Origin: an uncultured Bacteroidales bacterium
Lineage (GTDB): Bacteria > Bacteroidota > Bacteroidia > Bacteroidales > UBA932
Length of the DNA: 27,066 bases
Assembly: GCA_946187365.1 (NCBI GenBank)
Contig: CAMHRD010000001.1
Location: 1-27,066, forward strand
Direction of reading: 5' to 3'
Shown: one piece after another, positions 1-9,100 of the stretch
Layout of the letters: the number at the start of each line of letters is the position of its first letter
Numbering within the stretch: the first letter of the stretch is position 1
Notes under the pieces: model-generated
What the model was told of the DNA's origin: nothing
What the model saw: the letters and a program-made list of their open reading frames with translations, nothing else
The model's database searches: none
Position numbers and translations under genes: made by a program

Positions 1-561
1 GTTGTGATGCTTACCGGAGTATTTGTTTCTCCTTGTTTTGCACAGAAAAAAGAGACCAGAAAGGAAAAACAGGCCAGAATTGAGAAAATGGTTGCAGACG
101 GAGCTGCCCAAAAGGACTTTTTCATTGAAATTGGAAGAATATTCCCTAAGAACGGTGTGGCTCAAAACATTGTTTATGACACACAGGTTTACTTTATTGA
201 CTGCAGAAAGGACCGTTTCTTCTGCAATCTTCCATATATAGGACAGGCCGAGGTTGCTTCCAGAACTGCATACGGAAGTCAGGTTAATTCCAGTATGGGA
301 TTGGCAGCCCATAACCAGGTGGTAACAATCATAGGCGGATGGCAGGAGAAGGCAAAGAGTTACCTCTTTCAGGTTGTATTCTGGAACGGTGATGTTGATA
401 ATGACAAAGATCCAAAACAGGTTACTTTAACCATTCAGCTTTATAAATCCGGCAAAGCATACGCAATGGCTGCCATACCGGGTTATGAGAACGTCTCTTA
501 CGAAGGAGAGATTGCAGAGAGACCTGCACCGGAAGAGCCGAATCCTCTTACAACGGAATAA
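1..561 (+). CDS. DUF4251 family secreted protein, 5' end cut by window
   Basis: The reading frame is open from base 1 and ends at 561. The first visible residues (VVMLTGVFVSPCFAQ) look like the second half of a signal peptide with a cleavage site of the FA|Q type, so the true start is probably upstream and the GTG at 4 or ATG at 7 is internal. About 170 mature residues follow. The body matches my recollection of DUF4251, a Bacteroidota-specific family of unknown function: a CNLPYIGQAE motif near residues 75-85, and a C-terminal strand pattern ending in a YEGEIAERP-like motif. The next gene is a paralogue with the same LPYIG and Y-x-G-x-(I/V) landmarks. The Cys in VSPC follows Pro, so it is a poor lipobox and type I signal cleavage is more likely. 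The function is unknown, and the location is probably periplasm or outer envelope. Confidence 0.8.
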   Translation, partial: VVMLTGVFVSPCFAQKKETRKEKQARIEKMVADGAAQKDFFIEIGRIFPKNGVAQNIVYDTQVYFIDCRKDRFFCNLPYIGQAEVASRTAYGSQVNSSMGLAAHNQVVTIIGGWQEKAKSYLFQVVFWNGDVDNDKDPKQVTLTIQLYKSGKAYAMAAIPGYENVSYEGEIAERPAPEEPNPLTTE

Positions 562-574
562 AAAACAATAGATT

Positions 575-1111
575 ATGAAGAATATTACACGCATTATCAG
601 TATAGTTGCCGCCGCTACGGTATTGGGAATCTTTCTGGTTTCCTGCGGAACAACTGTTCAGAGCGGAAACAACAACGTTACCGTAACTCAGAAGGTTAAC
701 GTTAAGACCAATGACTTTTATGTTGAGGTAGACAGAATCATTCCTCTGGGATTTCCTCAGAAAGAGACTTTGGACGGTTATTATCTCTCAGTAAAGGGAG
801 ATACCCTCAACTGCATGCTTCCTTATATAGGCAAGGCAAACCTCTCATTTGCAGATGAAAACGCCATATCAATAGAGGCGGATGATTATAAGATATCTCC
901 AAAATCTTCATACAATGAGAAGAAGAAGGGGTATCAGGTAGATTTCAGTTTTACCAACCGTTACTGTGCGGAGACTTTTGACGTAACCGTAGAACTTTAT
1001 GACAGCGGATACGCTTACATAAGAGTTACTTCTGCTTACAGAGATATGATTCAGTATCACGGACAGGTTACCAACAGACCTACCATTAAAAAGATTATTA
1101 AGAAGAAATAG
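575..1111 (+). CDS. DUF4251 family lipoprotein
   Basis: This 178-residue protein has a lipoprotein signal: a hydrophobic stretch at residues 6-22 ends in the lipobox LVSC with Cys24, followed by a polar Gly/Asn-rich linker. The rest aligns with the preceding gene: a VDRIIP motif near residue 53, the CMLPYIGKA motif near 87-95, and a YHGQVTNRP-like end. It is therefore a second DUF4251 copy, and the two probably arose by tandem duplication. It starts 13 bases after the previous stop and is followed 11 bases later by the GH20 gene, so the three are likely cotranscribed. DUF4251 has no established biochemical role. The anchored copy and the unanchored upstream copy suggest related roles in different envelope positions, but that is inference. 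Confidence 0.85.
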   Translation: MKNITRIISIVAAATVLGIFLVSCGTTVQSGNNNVTVTQKVNVKTNDFYVEVDRIIPLGFPQKETLDGYYLSVKGDTLNCMLPYIGKANLSFADENAISIEADDYKISPKSSYNEKKKGYQVDFSFTNRYCAETFDVTVELYDSGYAYIRVTSAYRDMIQYHGQVTNRPTIKKIIKKK

Positions 1112-1122
1112 TCAAACCCGTT

Positions 1123-3597
1123 ATGTTTAAAAGATTTTCTCTTCTCATCAAGGGCGCAATATTTACAATCTCCTTGATGTGCGTTTCCTTTGTATCATAC
1201 GCTCAGAAAGAGAGCGTTAATCCATACAACACTCTCATTCCCAAACCTCAAAAGGTGGAGATGTTTGAAGGTAAAGAGGGGGCGCTCATTAATAAACGGT
1301 ACTATATAATCTCTCCGGAGTGGGAGGTTTCATCTGCAATGCTTCTTGCGGATTACTTGAACAATCTGTTTGGAAGGGAGAATGTTTGGCGTGTAAACAC
1401 CTGGTCTTTGGATGATTACAGAAGGTACACAAAAGGTTCTCTGGCAGTAAACAAACCAAAGTTTGTAAGAAAAAGTGACGGCGCAACAAAGATTTTTATA
1501 AACGCTTTTGATATCCTTCCTAACATTGATGAGAAAGAGAAGGGTAAATATTATCTCTCTGTTCTGGAAGATGAAATTACAATAAATGCAAAAGATAAAG
1601 AGGGTGTTTTAAACGGAATTCAGACACTTTTACAGCTTCTTCCTCCGCAGGTATATAACTCTAATAATAAGGAGTTTATAAATGAGTATATGATTCCTGC
1701 AGGAAAGATAGAAGATTATCCTCAGTTCCAGTACAGAGGTTATGAGTTGGATGTTTCAAGAACCTTCCGTCCGGCAAAGGATATCTATAAAGTTCTGCGT
1801 TGGATGGCACATCATAAACTCAACAAATTTCACTGGCATCTTACAGATGATCAGGGATGGAGAATTGAGATAAAATCTCTTCCGCTTTTAACGGAGAAGG
1901 GTGCCTGGAGAGGACCGGATGAGGTTGTTCCATCTTCCTTTGGTTCAGGCAATAAGCGCTACGGAGGTTTCTACACTCAGGAGCAGATTGAAGATATTGT
2001 ACGTTATTCGGAGTCTTTGGGAATAGAGATTATTCCGGAGATTGAAACTCCGGGACATTCACTTGCAGTTGCAGCAAGTTATCCGGAGATTCTCTGCAAC
2101 GCTCCGGAAGATACAAGCATTAACAACACCGGTTACAGCAGAGAAATATGGTGCGTTGCAAAGGAGAGCAACTACGAGTTTATAGAGAAGATTATTAAAG
2201 AGGTTGCAGAACTTTTCCCAAGCAAAATAATCAATATGGGAGGAGATGAAGTAAACCACTTTAACTGGAAGAGATGTCCGGATTGTCAGGCACTTATGAA
2301 GAAGATGGGATATACTGACGAGAGTCAGCTGCACTCCTATTTTGTAACCAGAGTGAACGAGATTGCAAAGAAATACAACAAGAAGATTGCAGGGTGGGAG
2401 GAGATTATGATGGCAGACGGAATTCAGGATAATTCTCTTATTTATGTATGGCACAGCAAGAAGTTTGGACCTATGGCGGTTCAAAACAGATTTGACTGTG
2501 TTATGCAGGCAGCGGAGTATGTTTATATGGATATGAAGCAGTCTCCTATTGAGAGAGGGCACAACTGGTGCAGAGTTGTTCCGCTGGATATAACCTACGC
2601 ATACGATCCTATTGCACTGGCTGCTTTTGCAGAGAAGAATGAGAAGGAGAGAGAAAAGTTCTACAACATTCTGGCAAACAGACACGTGGTTGGAATTCAG
2701 GCAGGACTATGGGAAGAGCTGGGTAACAGACCTGAGAACTTTGTTGAGTATCAGACATTTCCAAGACTCTGTGCTGTTGCGGAAACTGCCTGGGGAACAT
2801 CAAAAATGCTGGCAGACAGTGCCGCAAACTATAACGATTTTTATAACCGTCTAACTCAGTATCATTTCCAAAGAATGAACAATATGGGAATAAGATACCG
2901 TGTTCCGTATCCTATAGTTATTGCAGAGGAAAAGGCTCAGACAAGAAGTGATGTTTTAAGAAGCGGCTCACCTAAAAAGCTTTACAAGATTACGGCAAAG
3001 GCTCCTTATGAAAATGCCGTTATAAAATATGCTATAGTTGCACCTCAAACCGCAGCAGACGGAATAAGAGGACAGAAAGATACAACCACCTATAAGTATG
3101 TTTATACTGAGCCTATAATTACCAGAGATATAGCAAATTATCGCTTTGCAACATTTGTCTCTGACACTCTTCACTCCATAGGTGTTGCAGTATCTAACGT
3201 GCCGCTTTACAATGAACTTAAACCGGCTGTAAAAGTTGAAACCAATATGAATGCCTCTGAGAGTTCCATAAAAGTTTTAACTGAATACAAGAGAGGTTCA
3301 TACTGCCGTTTTAACGGCAGAGCAAAGGCAGGAGATTACATTATCTTCACCTTTGATAAACCTGTGCAGTGTTCTGTTATAGACATAGTTACAGGAAGAT
3401 CTAATGTAGATTTCTACGGCATTACAGAGGGTTATGCAGAGTACTCCTTAGACGGTAAAAATTATATGGGAAGAAAAGATGTGGAAGACAGCCGTATGGT
3501 TCTTACTCCAAATGCAAAAGTTAAGAGTGTAAGGATTACTATAACAGGAGAAAGCGATGGTCAGAACCTTATTCTGCCACCGCTTCTAATCTACTAA
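1123..3597 (+). CDS. Family GH20 beta-N-acetylhexosaminidase
   Basis: An 824-residue exported glycoside hydrolase. Residues 1-27 form a signal peptide ending SYAQ. A GH20b-type N-terminal domain follows (about 35-190), then the GH20 TIM barrel (about 200-570). The barrel carries HWHLTDDQGW at 237-246 and the catalytic Asp-Glu pair in MGGDEV (Asp375, Glu376). In this family Glu protonates the glycosidic oxygen and Asp positions the substrate acetamido group for substrate-assisted catalysis. The C-terminal third probably contains a chitobiase-type C-terminal segment and a discoidin-like (F5/8 type) domain, judged from length and pattern. The expected substrates are terminal beta-GlcNAc or GalNAc residues of glycoproteins, mucin or chitooligosaccharides. 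No SusC/SusD pair or other glycosidase is adjacent, so this is not a standard polysaccharide utilisation locus. It is the last gene of a probable three-gene transcript. Confidence 0.95.
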   Translation: MFKRFSLLIKGAIFTISLMCVSFVSYAQKESVNPYNTLIPKPQKVEMFEGKEGALINKRYYIISPEWEVSSAMLLADYLNNLFGRENVWRVNTWSLDDYRRYTKGSLAVNKPKFVRKSDGATKIFINAFDILPNIDEKEKGKYYLSVLEDEITINAKDKEGVLNGIQTLLQLLPPQVYNSNNKEFINEYMIPAGKIEDYPQFQYRGYELDVSRTFRPAKDIYKVLRWMAHHKLNKFHWHLTDDQGWRIEIKSLPLLTEKGAWRGPDEVVPSSFGSGNKRYGGFYTQEQIEDIVRYSESLGIEIIPEIETPGHSLAVAASYPEILCNAPEDTSINNTGYSREIWCVAKESNYEFIEKIIKEVAELFPSKIINMGGDEVNHFNWKRCPDCQALMKKMGYTDESQLHSYFVTRVNEIAKKYNKKIAGWEEIMMADGIQDNSLIYVWHSKKFGPMAVQNRFDCVMQAAEYVYMDMKQSPIERGHNWCRVVPLDITYAYDPIALAAFAEKNEKEREKFYNILANRHVVGIQAGLWEELGNRPENFVEYQTFPRLCAVAETAWGTSKMLADSAANYNDFYNRLTQYHFQRMNNMGIRYRVPYPIVIAEEKAQTRSDVLRSGSPKKLYKITAKAPYENAVIKYAIVAPQTAADGIRGQKDTTTYKYVYTEPIITRDIANYRFATFVSDTLHSIGVAVSNVPLYNELKPAVKVETNMNASESSIKVLTEYKRGSYCRFNGRAKAGDYIIFTFDKPVQCSVIDIVTGRSNVDFYGITEGYAEYSLDGKNYMGRKDVEDSRMVLTPNAKVKSVRITITGESDGQNLILPPLLIY

Positions 3598-3616
3598 TAT
3601 ATTGTAAGTTATATTA
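3595..3616. terminator. AT-only inverted repeat between convergent stop codons
   Basis: TAATATA (3595-3601) and TATATTA (3610-3616) form a perfect 7-bp inverted repeat around an 8-base loop. The arms contain the stop codons of the two convergent genes. It could be a small bidirectional terminator, but the stem has no G-C pair and no clear U-tract follows, so the call is weak. Confidence 0.2.
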
Positions 3617-4834
3617 CTCTGCCCGCTTTACGTTTGTATAAGCGGTAACTATTGTTTTATCTAACAGAGAGTTGAACTCCTTTACTTTCTCCTCTGTAAG
3701 TTTACCCTTACGGAGAGCTTTTACCACAGGTTCAGAATCTTTAAGTATCTCCTCCTGGTAAGGATATAACTGCTGGCTATATCCCGTTCCCTCAGGATTA
3801 TAGAGAAGTGAGAAGTGGAAATATTTATTTCCGTTTCCTCTCTTTATTGGGAAGATATCTTTCTTAAGAGAGAGCACCTGGTCACAGGCATAGCAGTAAT
3901 TTTTCTTCTCTCCGCTGCCCTTTAAAAGTGAGAAAGGAATCTGTGAAGGATAGGCCATAAATACCGGAACCATAAGGGCTAACGGGCCATAACCTATACC
4001 GCACCAGAAGATGGTATTAGAACCATTTTCTCCCTTTTTAACTCCCTGGAAAATTGAGATGGCGGAGGTGGATTTTCTTGGAATGAAATCCTGGTCCATA
4101 AACCAACCGTTTGTCTGCTGAGCAATATTGCTCTCCCTCAGATCTGCCTTAAGGAGAGAGTGATAGAAGGAGCGTGAGAGTTTATCCATTATCCATTCAG
4201 GAGTAAATTTAACTCCCTCTGCGTATGCTTTATCTATTACATCAGTAGCGTTGCCGAATCTTACATATCCCATTCCCTTATCCTCTTCTCCGCTGCGGGA
4301 ATAGTTGGTTGTAATGAGGTATCCGTTAGGTGCAACTGCAGGATCATTGGCATCAAACTTTTTCCAGGTTCTGGTATTTACCTCATAGTAAGCTGCTCCT
4401 CCCTCTGCATCTATTACTCCGAAGTTTGCCTCTACTGCAAGAGGTTTTCTTATTGTATCCAACAGATTTTCAAAGTCTTGTATGGTTCTGCAAATTGAGA
4501 GTGCAAGGTACATTACCTCTCCCTCAGAATCCTGCAGATCTTTCTCTTCCGGAATTGCAAGATTGTATGAAGCGGTATTCATTATGCAGAATCCAACCTC
4601 GTTACTTCCGGCCCAGGCATCTCCTCCTCTCTTTGGAGAATTTACCAGAGCAACAAATCCATATATTCTTCCCTGGAAAAATTCAAGGCGGTTATTGAGT
4701 TCTCCGGTGTCTCTGTTTTTCCACATCAGAGGTCTTCCGTCTTTTGTACATTTACCCGTGAAAATTGCTGATGTACAAGCAAATATATCTACAGATAGTA
4801 ACGTAATAAGAAGAAGTGTAAATATCTTTTTCAT
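3614..4834 (-). CDS. Exported Ntn-hydrolase (C45 / linear amide C-N hydrolase-like)
   Basis: A 406-residue protein whose 19-residue signal peptide (MKKIFTLLLITLLSVDIFA) is followed directly by Cys20. In Ntn-hydrolases of the C45 (acyl-CoA:6-aminopenicillanate acyltransferase) and choloylglycine hydrolase groups, an N-terminal Cys exposed by processing is the nucleophile. Here signal peptidase cleavage alone would expose it. Other family-like landmarks are WKNRDT near residue 38, NEVGFCIMNT near 77-86, and LITTNYSR around 173. The substrate cannot be read from the sequence; N-acyl amides such as bile-acid or fatty-acid conjugates, or penicillin-like amides, are typical of the superfamily. The gene starts 20 bases after ruvB on the same strand, with no visible promoter of its own, so it may be read through from ruvB. 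Residues I-F-A-C could also be taken for a poor lipobox; I prefer the nucleophile reading. Confidence 0.8.
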   Translation of the reverse strand: MKKIFTLLLITLLSVDIFACTSAIFTGKCTKDGRPLMWKNRDTGELNNRLEFFQGRIYGFVALVNSPKRGGDAWAGSNEVGFCIMNTASYNLAIPEEKDLQDSEGEVMYLALSICRTIQDFENLLDTIRKPLAVEANFGVIDAEGGAAYYEVNTRTWKKFDANDPAVAPNGYLITTNYSRSGEEDKGMGYVRFGNATDVIDKAYAEGVKFTPEWIMDKLSRSFYHSLLKADLRESNIAQQTNGWFMDQDFIPRKSTSAISIFQGVKKGENGSNTIFWCGIGYGPLALMVPVFMAYPSQIPFSLLKGSGEKKNYCYACDQVLSLKKDIFPIKRGNGNKYFHFSLLYNPEGTGYSQQLYPYQEEILKDSEPVVKALRKGKLTEEKVKEFNSLLDKTIVTAYTNVKRAE

Positions 4835-4854
4835 GGTAATAGAATTAATTGTCT

Positions 4855-5892
4855 TTAAAACAGAGAGTAATCTTTATATGGAGATATTCCCAAATGTTTA
4901 TAGGAGATCTCCGTTACCTCTCTTCCTCTTGGAGTTCTTCTCAAAAATCCCTCCTGAATAAGGAATGGTTCATAAACCTCTTCAATAGTTCCGGCATCTT
5001 CACCAACTGCAGTTGCAATGGTTGTAAGTCCAACCGGTCCTCCTTTAAATTTATGAATGATGGTGGAGAGTATTTTATTATCCATCATATCCAATCCTCT
5101 CTTATCTATATTGAGCGCATCAAGAGAATATCTTGTAATCTCCAGATTTATATCTCCGTTACCCTTTACCTGCGCAAAATCTCTAACTCTTCTCAAAAGT
5201 GAGTTGGCAATTCTTGGGGTTCCGCGGCTGCGGCAGGCAATCTCCTTAGATGCCTGGTCATCTATATCTATATCTAAAATCTTTGCAGAACGTTTTACTA
5301 TATTTTGCAGAGTTTCTGTGTTATAATACTCTAAGTGACAGTTAATTCCAAAACGTGCACGGAGCGGTGAGGAGAGAAGTCCGCTGCGGGTTGTGGCTCC
5401 CACAAGAGTGAAAGGATTAAGGGTTATCTGCACAGAGCGGGCACCGGGGCCTTTATCTATCATAATATCTATGCGGAAATCCTCCATCGCGGAGTAAAGA
5501 TATTCCTCCACAATTTTAGGCAGGCGGTGAATCTCATCAATAAAGAGCACGTCTCCCGCCTCAAGTGAGGTTAAAAGGCCGGCCAGATCTCCGGGTTTGT
5601 CCAAAATAGGGCCGGAGGTCACCTTCATATCCACTCCCAGTTCATTGGAGATAATATTGGCCAAAGTGGTCTTTCCTAAACCGGGAGGGCCAAAGAGCAG
5701 GGTATGGTCCAAAGACTCTCCCCTCATCTTTGCAGCCTTCACAAAGACCTTGAGGTTCTCTACAACCTTATCCTGGCCTGCAAAATCACTGAATTCCTGG
5801 GGACGGACCAGCTTTTCCATCTCTCTGTCCGATGTGGATTCTATCTCTCTCGGATTGAAATTCTCTATATTTGTGTTCTCCTCTGAAATCAT
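4855..5892 (-). CDS. ruvB: Holliday junction branch migration ATPase RuvB
   Basis: A 345-residue AAA+ motor, the usual RuvB length. It forms hexameric rings that, with RuvA, drive branch migration of Holliday junctions before RuvC cleavage. Visible motifs are the RuvB opening LVRPQEFSDFAGQ (28-40), Walker A GPPGLGKTT (68-76), Walker B FIDEIHRL (117-124), the sensor-1 region GATTRSG (155-161), the arginine-rich TPRIANSLLRRVRD segment (about 215-228), and a C-terminal winged helix ending TPRGREVT. The start is supported by a TAnnTTTG element only 8 bases upstream on this strand. No ruvA or ruvC is next to it, which is common in this phylum. Immediately downstream on the same strand is the C45-like hydrolase gene. 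Confidence 0.98.
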   Translation of the reverse strand: MISEENTNIENFNPREIESTSDREMEKLVRPQEFSDFAGQDKVVENLKVFVKAAKMRGESLDHTLLFGPPGLGKTTLANIISNELGVDMKVTSGPILDKPGDLAGLLTSLEAGDVLFIDEIHRLPKIVEEYLYSAMEDFRIDIMIDKGPGARSVQITLNPFTLVGATTRSGLLSSPLRARFGINCHLEYYNTETLQNIVKRSAKILDIDIDDQASKEIACRSRGTPRIANSLLRRVRDFAQVKGNGDINLEITRYSLDALNIDKRGLDMMDNKILSTIIHKFKGGPVGLTTIATAVGEDAGTIEEVYEPFLIQEGFLRRTPRGREVTEISYKHLGISPYKDYSLF

Positions 5893-5899
5893 AGCAAGA

Positions 5900-5907
5900 C
5901 AAAGATA
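5900..5907 (-). promoter_or_regulatory. ruvB -7 promoter element (TATCTTTG)
   Basis: On the minus strand the octamer TATCTTTG fits the Bacteroidota -7 consensus TAnnTTTG. It ends 8 bases before the ruvB ATG, predicting a leader of only a few bases. No good -33 TTTG is visible. Confidence 0.5.
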
Positions 5908-5920
5908 CTTTTTTAACCGC

Positions 5921-6134
5921 TTAAAATATAATTACTATATAAATTAAAATATAAAAAGTAGTTGTAGTAATACTCTGTGGAAAGTGTTGATAACCCAAAA
6001 AATCCTATTCAAAATCACTTTTAAGGCATATTTCTTTTAAACCGAGTGTTGAAAACCTATAGATAAACCTGTTGGAAAAAAGGAGGTTTTTCCACAGAAA
6101 AAGTTATCCCCTCTTTTTTACAAAGTTATTAACA
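5921..6134. other. Replication-origin-like region: AT-rich block plus DnaA-box-like cluster
   Basis: The 279-bp gap between ruvB and mfd is the longest in the window. Bases 5921-5960 contain only one C and one G, like a DNA-unwinding element. The next 175 bases hold several 9-mers close to the DnaA box TTATCCACA. One-mismatch sites are TGTTGATAA (5985-5993, reverse orientation) and TTTTCCACA (6088-6096). Two-mismatch sites are TGTGGAAAG (5976-5984, abutting 5985), TGTTGAAAA (6047-6055), TATAGATAA (6058-6066), TTATCCCCT (6104-6112) and TTATTAACA (6126-6134). Both orientations occur. There is no perfect box, and no dnaA, gidA or rpmH is nearby, although origins in this phylum need not lie beside dnaA. 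The stretch also carries both divergent promoters, which could explain part of its AT-richness. Confidence 0.4.
6069..6097. repeat. Inverted repeat with DnaA-box-like arms
   Basis: GGAAAAA (6074-6080) and TTTTTCC (6087-6093) pair perfectly around the loop AGGAGG. Adding CTGT (6069-6072) and ACAG (6094-6097) with one bulged T at 6073 gives an 11-pair stem. The right arm contains the TTTTCCACA site. No U-tract follows directly, so a terminator is unlikely. Its position in the origin-like stretch suggests paired protein-binding sites. Confidence 0.4.
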
Positions 6135-6153
6135 TAGATAATAACAATTTATC

Positions 6154-6161
6154 TACCTTTG
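6154..6161 (+). promoter_or_regulatory. mfd -7 promoter element (TACCTTTG)
   Basis: TACCTTTG matches TAnnTTTG and lies 11 bases before the mfd ATG at 6172, so the predicted leader is only a few bases long. No clear TTTG lies at the expected -33 position. Confidence 0.5.
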
Positions 6162-6171
6162 CGCCACATAT

Positions 6172-9100
6172 ATGAGCAGGATAGAAGGGATAGCCGGCAA
6201 GTTTGACTCCTTGGAAGTGGTGAAAAGATTATCCTCCTTTATAGAGGGCTCTAAAAAGGGTGACTCTGTAGTTATAAAGGGACTTTTCGGATCTTCCAAA
6301 GCTTTTCTATTGTCTTCTGCCGTCAAAAATAGCAGCTACGGCAAGATTCATATAGTGGTGGAGGATACCAAAGAGGCGGCAGAATATATGTGCGCAGATC
6401 TCTATGAGATATTTAACGGAGAGGTCTATTACTTCCCCCTCTCCTCCTCTTCCCAGGCCAGAAAAATCTCCATAAAAGACTCATCTAACAAAGTACAGAG
6501 AAGCATCACCCTCAGCGCTTTGAACAACTTCTCCAGTGAGAGTAATTCTATCGCGATAGTTACATATCCCGATGCGGTAAAGGAGAAAATAATGGCGCAG
6601 CGCGCTGTATTGGAGGGAATACTGAAAATATCTGTGGGTGAGGAGATTGAGTTTGACTCAATAAAGGAAAAACTTACCGCTGCAGGGTTTGAAAGGGTAG
6701 ATTTTGTATCAGAGCCGGGAGAGTTTGCAATAAGGGGAGGTATAGTAGATATCTTCTCATATTCAGACAATGTTCCTTACAGAATAGATTTCTTTGGAAA
6801 CAGTGTAGATAGCATAAGAAAGTTCTCACTGGATACTCAGCGTTCTAAAGAGGAGGTAAAAAGTGTGGAGATATTTCCGAACGTTTGCGGAGAGGATAAG
6901 GTGATGGCTTACGGCGGAGATACTCTCTTTAATTATGCCTCTAAATATTCCGTTGTAATTTGGAACAACACATACGAGCAGTTGGGTGAGATGTATGATA
7001 CTCATCCTTGTATATCTCTGAACGGCAGGAGTATAAAAGATAGCGCAGATGAAGAGGTACTTGAGATGAACTGCTCTCCGCAGCCAAGTTTTAACCGCAA
7101 CTTTGAACTTCTGGCAGATGATATAAGAGCACGTAAAAAGCAAGGATATCAGGTATTTATAAGTTCCTCTTCTGCAGAGCAGATTGAGAGAATAAGAAAC
7201 ATATTCAAAGATTCCGCTCATATATCAGAGGGAGAACATCCTACCTTTGAGGCGCTGGAAAGTTCTATTAACGAGGGCTTTATAAGTGCAGATGTAAAAC
7301 TGTGTCTTTATACTGACCATCAAATTTTTGAGCGTTATCACAGAGTGAAGGTAAGACGTGAGGTGGAGAGAAGCGAGCGTCTTACGCTTGAAGATCTGAG
7401 TGCTTTTCACGTTGGAGATTATGTGGTTCATATAGACCACGGAGTAGGTGTCTTTGGAGGGTTGGTAAAGACAGAGGTAAACGGAAAACATCAGGAGGCT
7501 ATTAAGATAATTTACAAAGACGGTGATGTAATTTTTGTCTCCGTTGGAGGACTTCATAAAATATCAAAATATAAGAGCAAAGACGGGGAGCCTCCTAAGA
7601 TTTACAAACTTGGAAGCGGTGCCTGGAACAAGCTGAAAACCACCACTAAAGCCAAGATTAAAGATATTGCAAAAGAGCTTATTGAACTCTATGCAAAACG
7701 TAAGGGAACAAAGGGCTTTGCCTTCTCTCAAGACTCCTATCTTCAGAACGAACTTGAGGCATCGTTTATGTTTGACGATACGCCGGACCAGGTAAAAGCA
7801 ACCAAGGCCGTTAAGGCAGATATGGAGAGTGAGAATCCTATGGACCGTCTTATATGCGGAGATGTGGGATTCGGAAAGACGGAGGTTGCAATACGTGCGG
7901 CGTTCAAAGCGGTGTGTGACGGAAAGCAGGTTTGCGTTCTGGTACCTACCACAATTCTTGCACTGCAGCACTATAAAACCTTTACGGAAAGACTGGCGGA
8001 GTTTCCTTGTAAGATAGATTATATCAGCCGCTTACGCAGTGCCAAAGATATACGTTTAATAACGGAAGATGTAAAGACTGGAAAGACTGATATTATAATT
8101 GGAACGCACCGTCTTTTGAATAAAAACATCACCTTCAAAGATCTTGGACTTTTAATAATTGATGAGGAGCAGAAGTTTGGTGTTGCCGCAAAAGAGAGGC
8201 TGCGTCAGTTAAAAGTTGAGGTAGATACTTTAACTCTTACCGCCACTCCTATTCCTCGTACTCTGCAGTTCTCACTGCTTGGTGCAAGAGACCTCTCCAT
8301 TATAAATACTCCTCCGCCAAACAGACTGCCTGTGGAGACGGAAGTTATTGATTTTAACGAGGATTACATAAAGGAGGCAATAGAGAGTGAGATAAAGAGA
8401 GGCGGGCAGGTCTTCTTTGTTCACAACAGAGTTGAAGACATTCTTGCGGTGGAGCAGATGATTAACCGCATCTGTCCAAAGGCAAAGACAATTGTGGGGC
8501 ACGGCAAGATGGAACCTTCTGTGCTTGAGAACAGAATTCTAGATTTTATTAGGGGAGATTATGACGTGCTTATCTCCACTACAATCATAGAGAACGGTAT
8601 AGATATACCTAACGCCAACACTATGATTATCAACCAGGCACAGATGTTCGGCCTGAGTGATCTGCATCAGTTAAGGGGTAGGGTTGGACGCAGCAATCGC
8701 AGAGCATACTGCTATCTGATTGTTCCGCCAATGTCCTCCATTACAGAAGATGCAAAGAGAAGGATAAAGGCAATTGAGGCCTTCTCTGAACTGGGCAGCG
8801 GATTCAATATTGCAATGCAGGATTTGGATATAAGAGGTGCCGGCAATATGTTGGGAGGAGAGCAGAGCGGCTTCATTGCAGATATGGGATTTGAGACCTA
8901 CCAAAAGATTCTCAATGAGGCATTTATAGAGATTAACGCCCAGCGGGCAGACTTTGTAAATCCAATGCAGAACACCACTCAGTTTGTATCTGACTGCACC
9001 GTTGAGACAGACCTGGAAATCTTTATTCCGGATGAATATATACCTCAGCCAACGGAGAAGATTAAACTCTATAAAGATTTGGATGCGGTTAAGGAAGAAA

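Noticed and set aside
2059..2685. 208-codon minus-strand open frame inside the GH20 gene
   Set aside because: It lies wholly antisense to a clearly conserved catalytic domain. Its Cys/His/Leu-rich translation shows no family motif, and it has no -7 element.
4482..4961. 159-codon plus-strand frame opposite the C45-like hydrolase and the ruvB end
   Set aside because: It is a shadow of two real minus-strand genes, low in complexity and without motifs.
4000..9000. GC-skew switch that would support an origin near 6000
   Set aside because: Hand counts on a few 60-base lines on either side were dominated by coding-strand bias and gave no clear switch, so I do not use skew as evidence.
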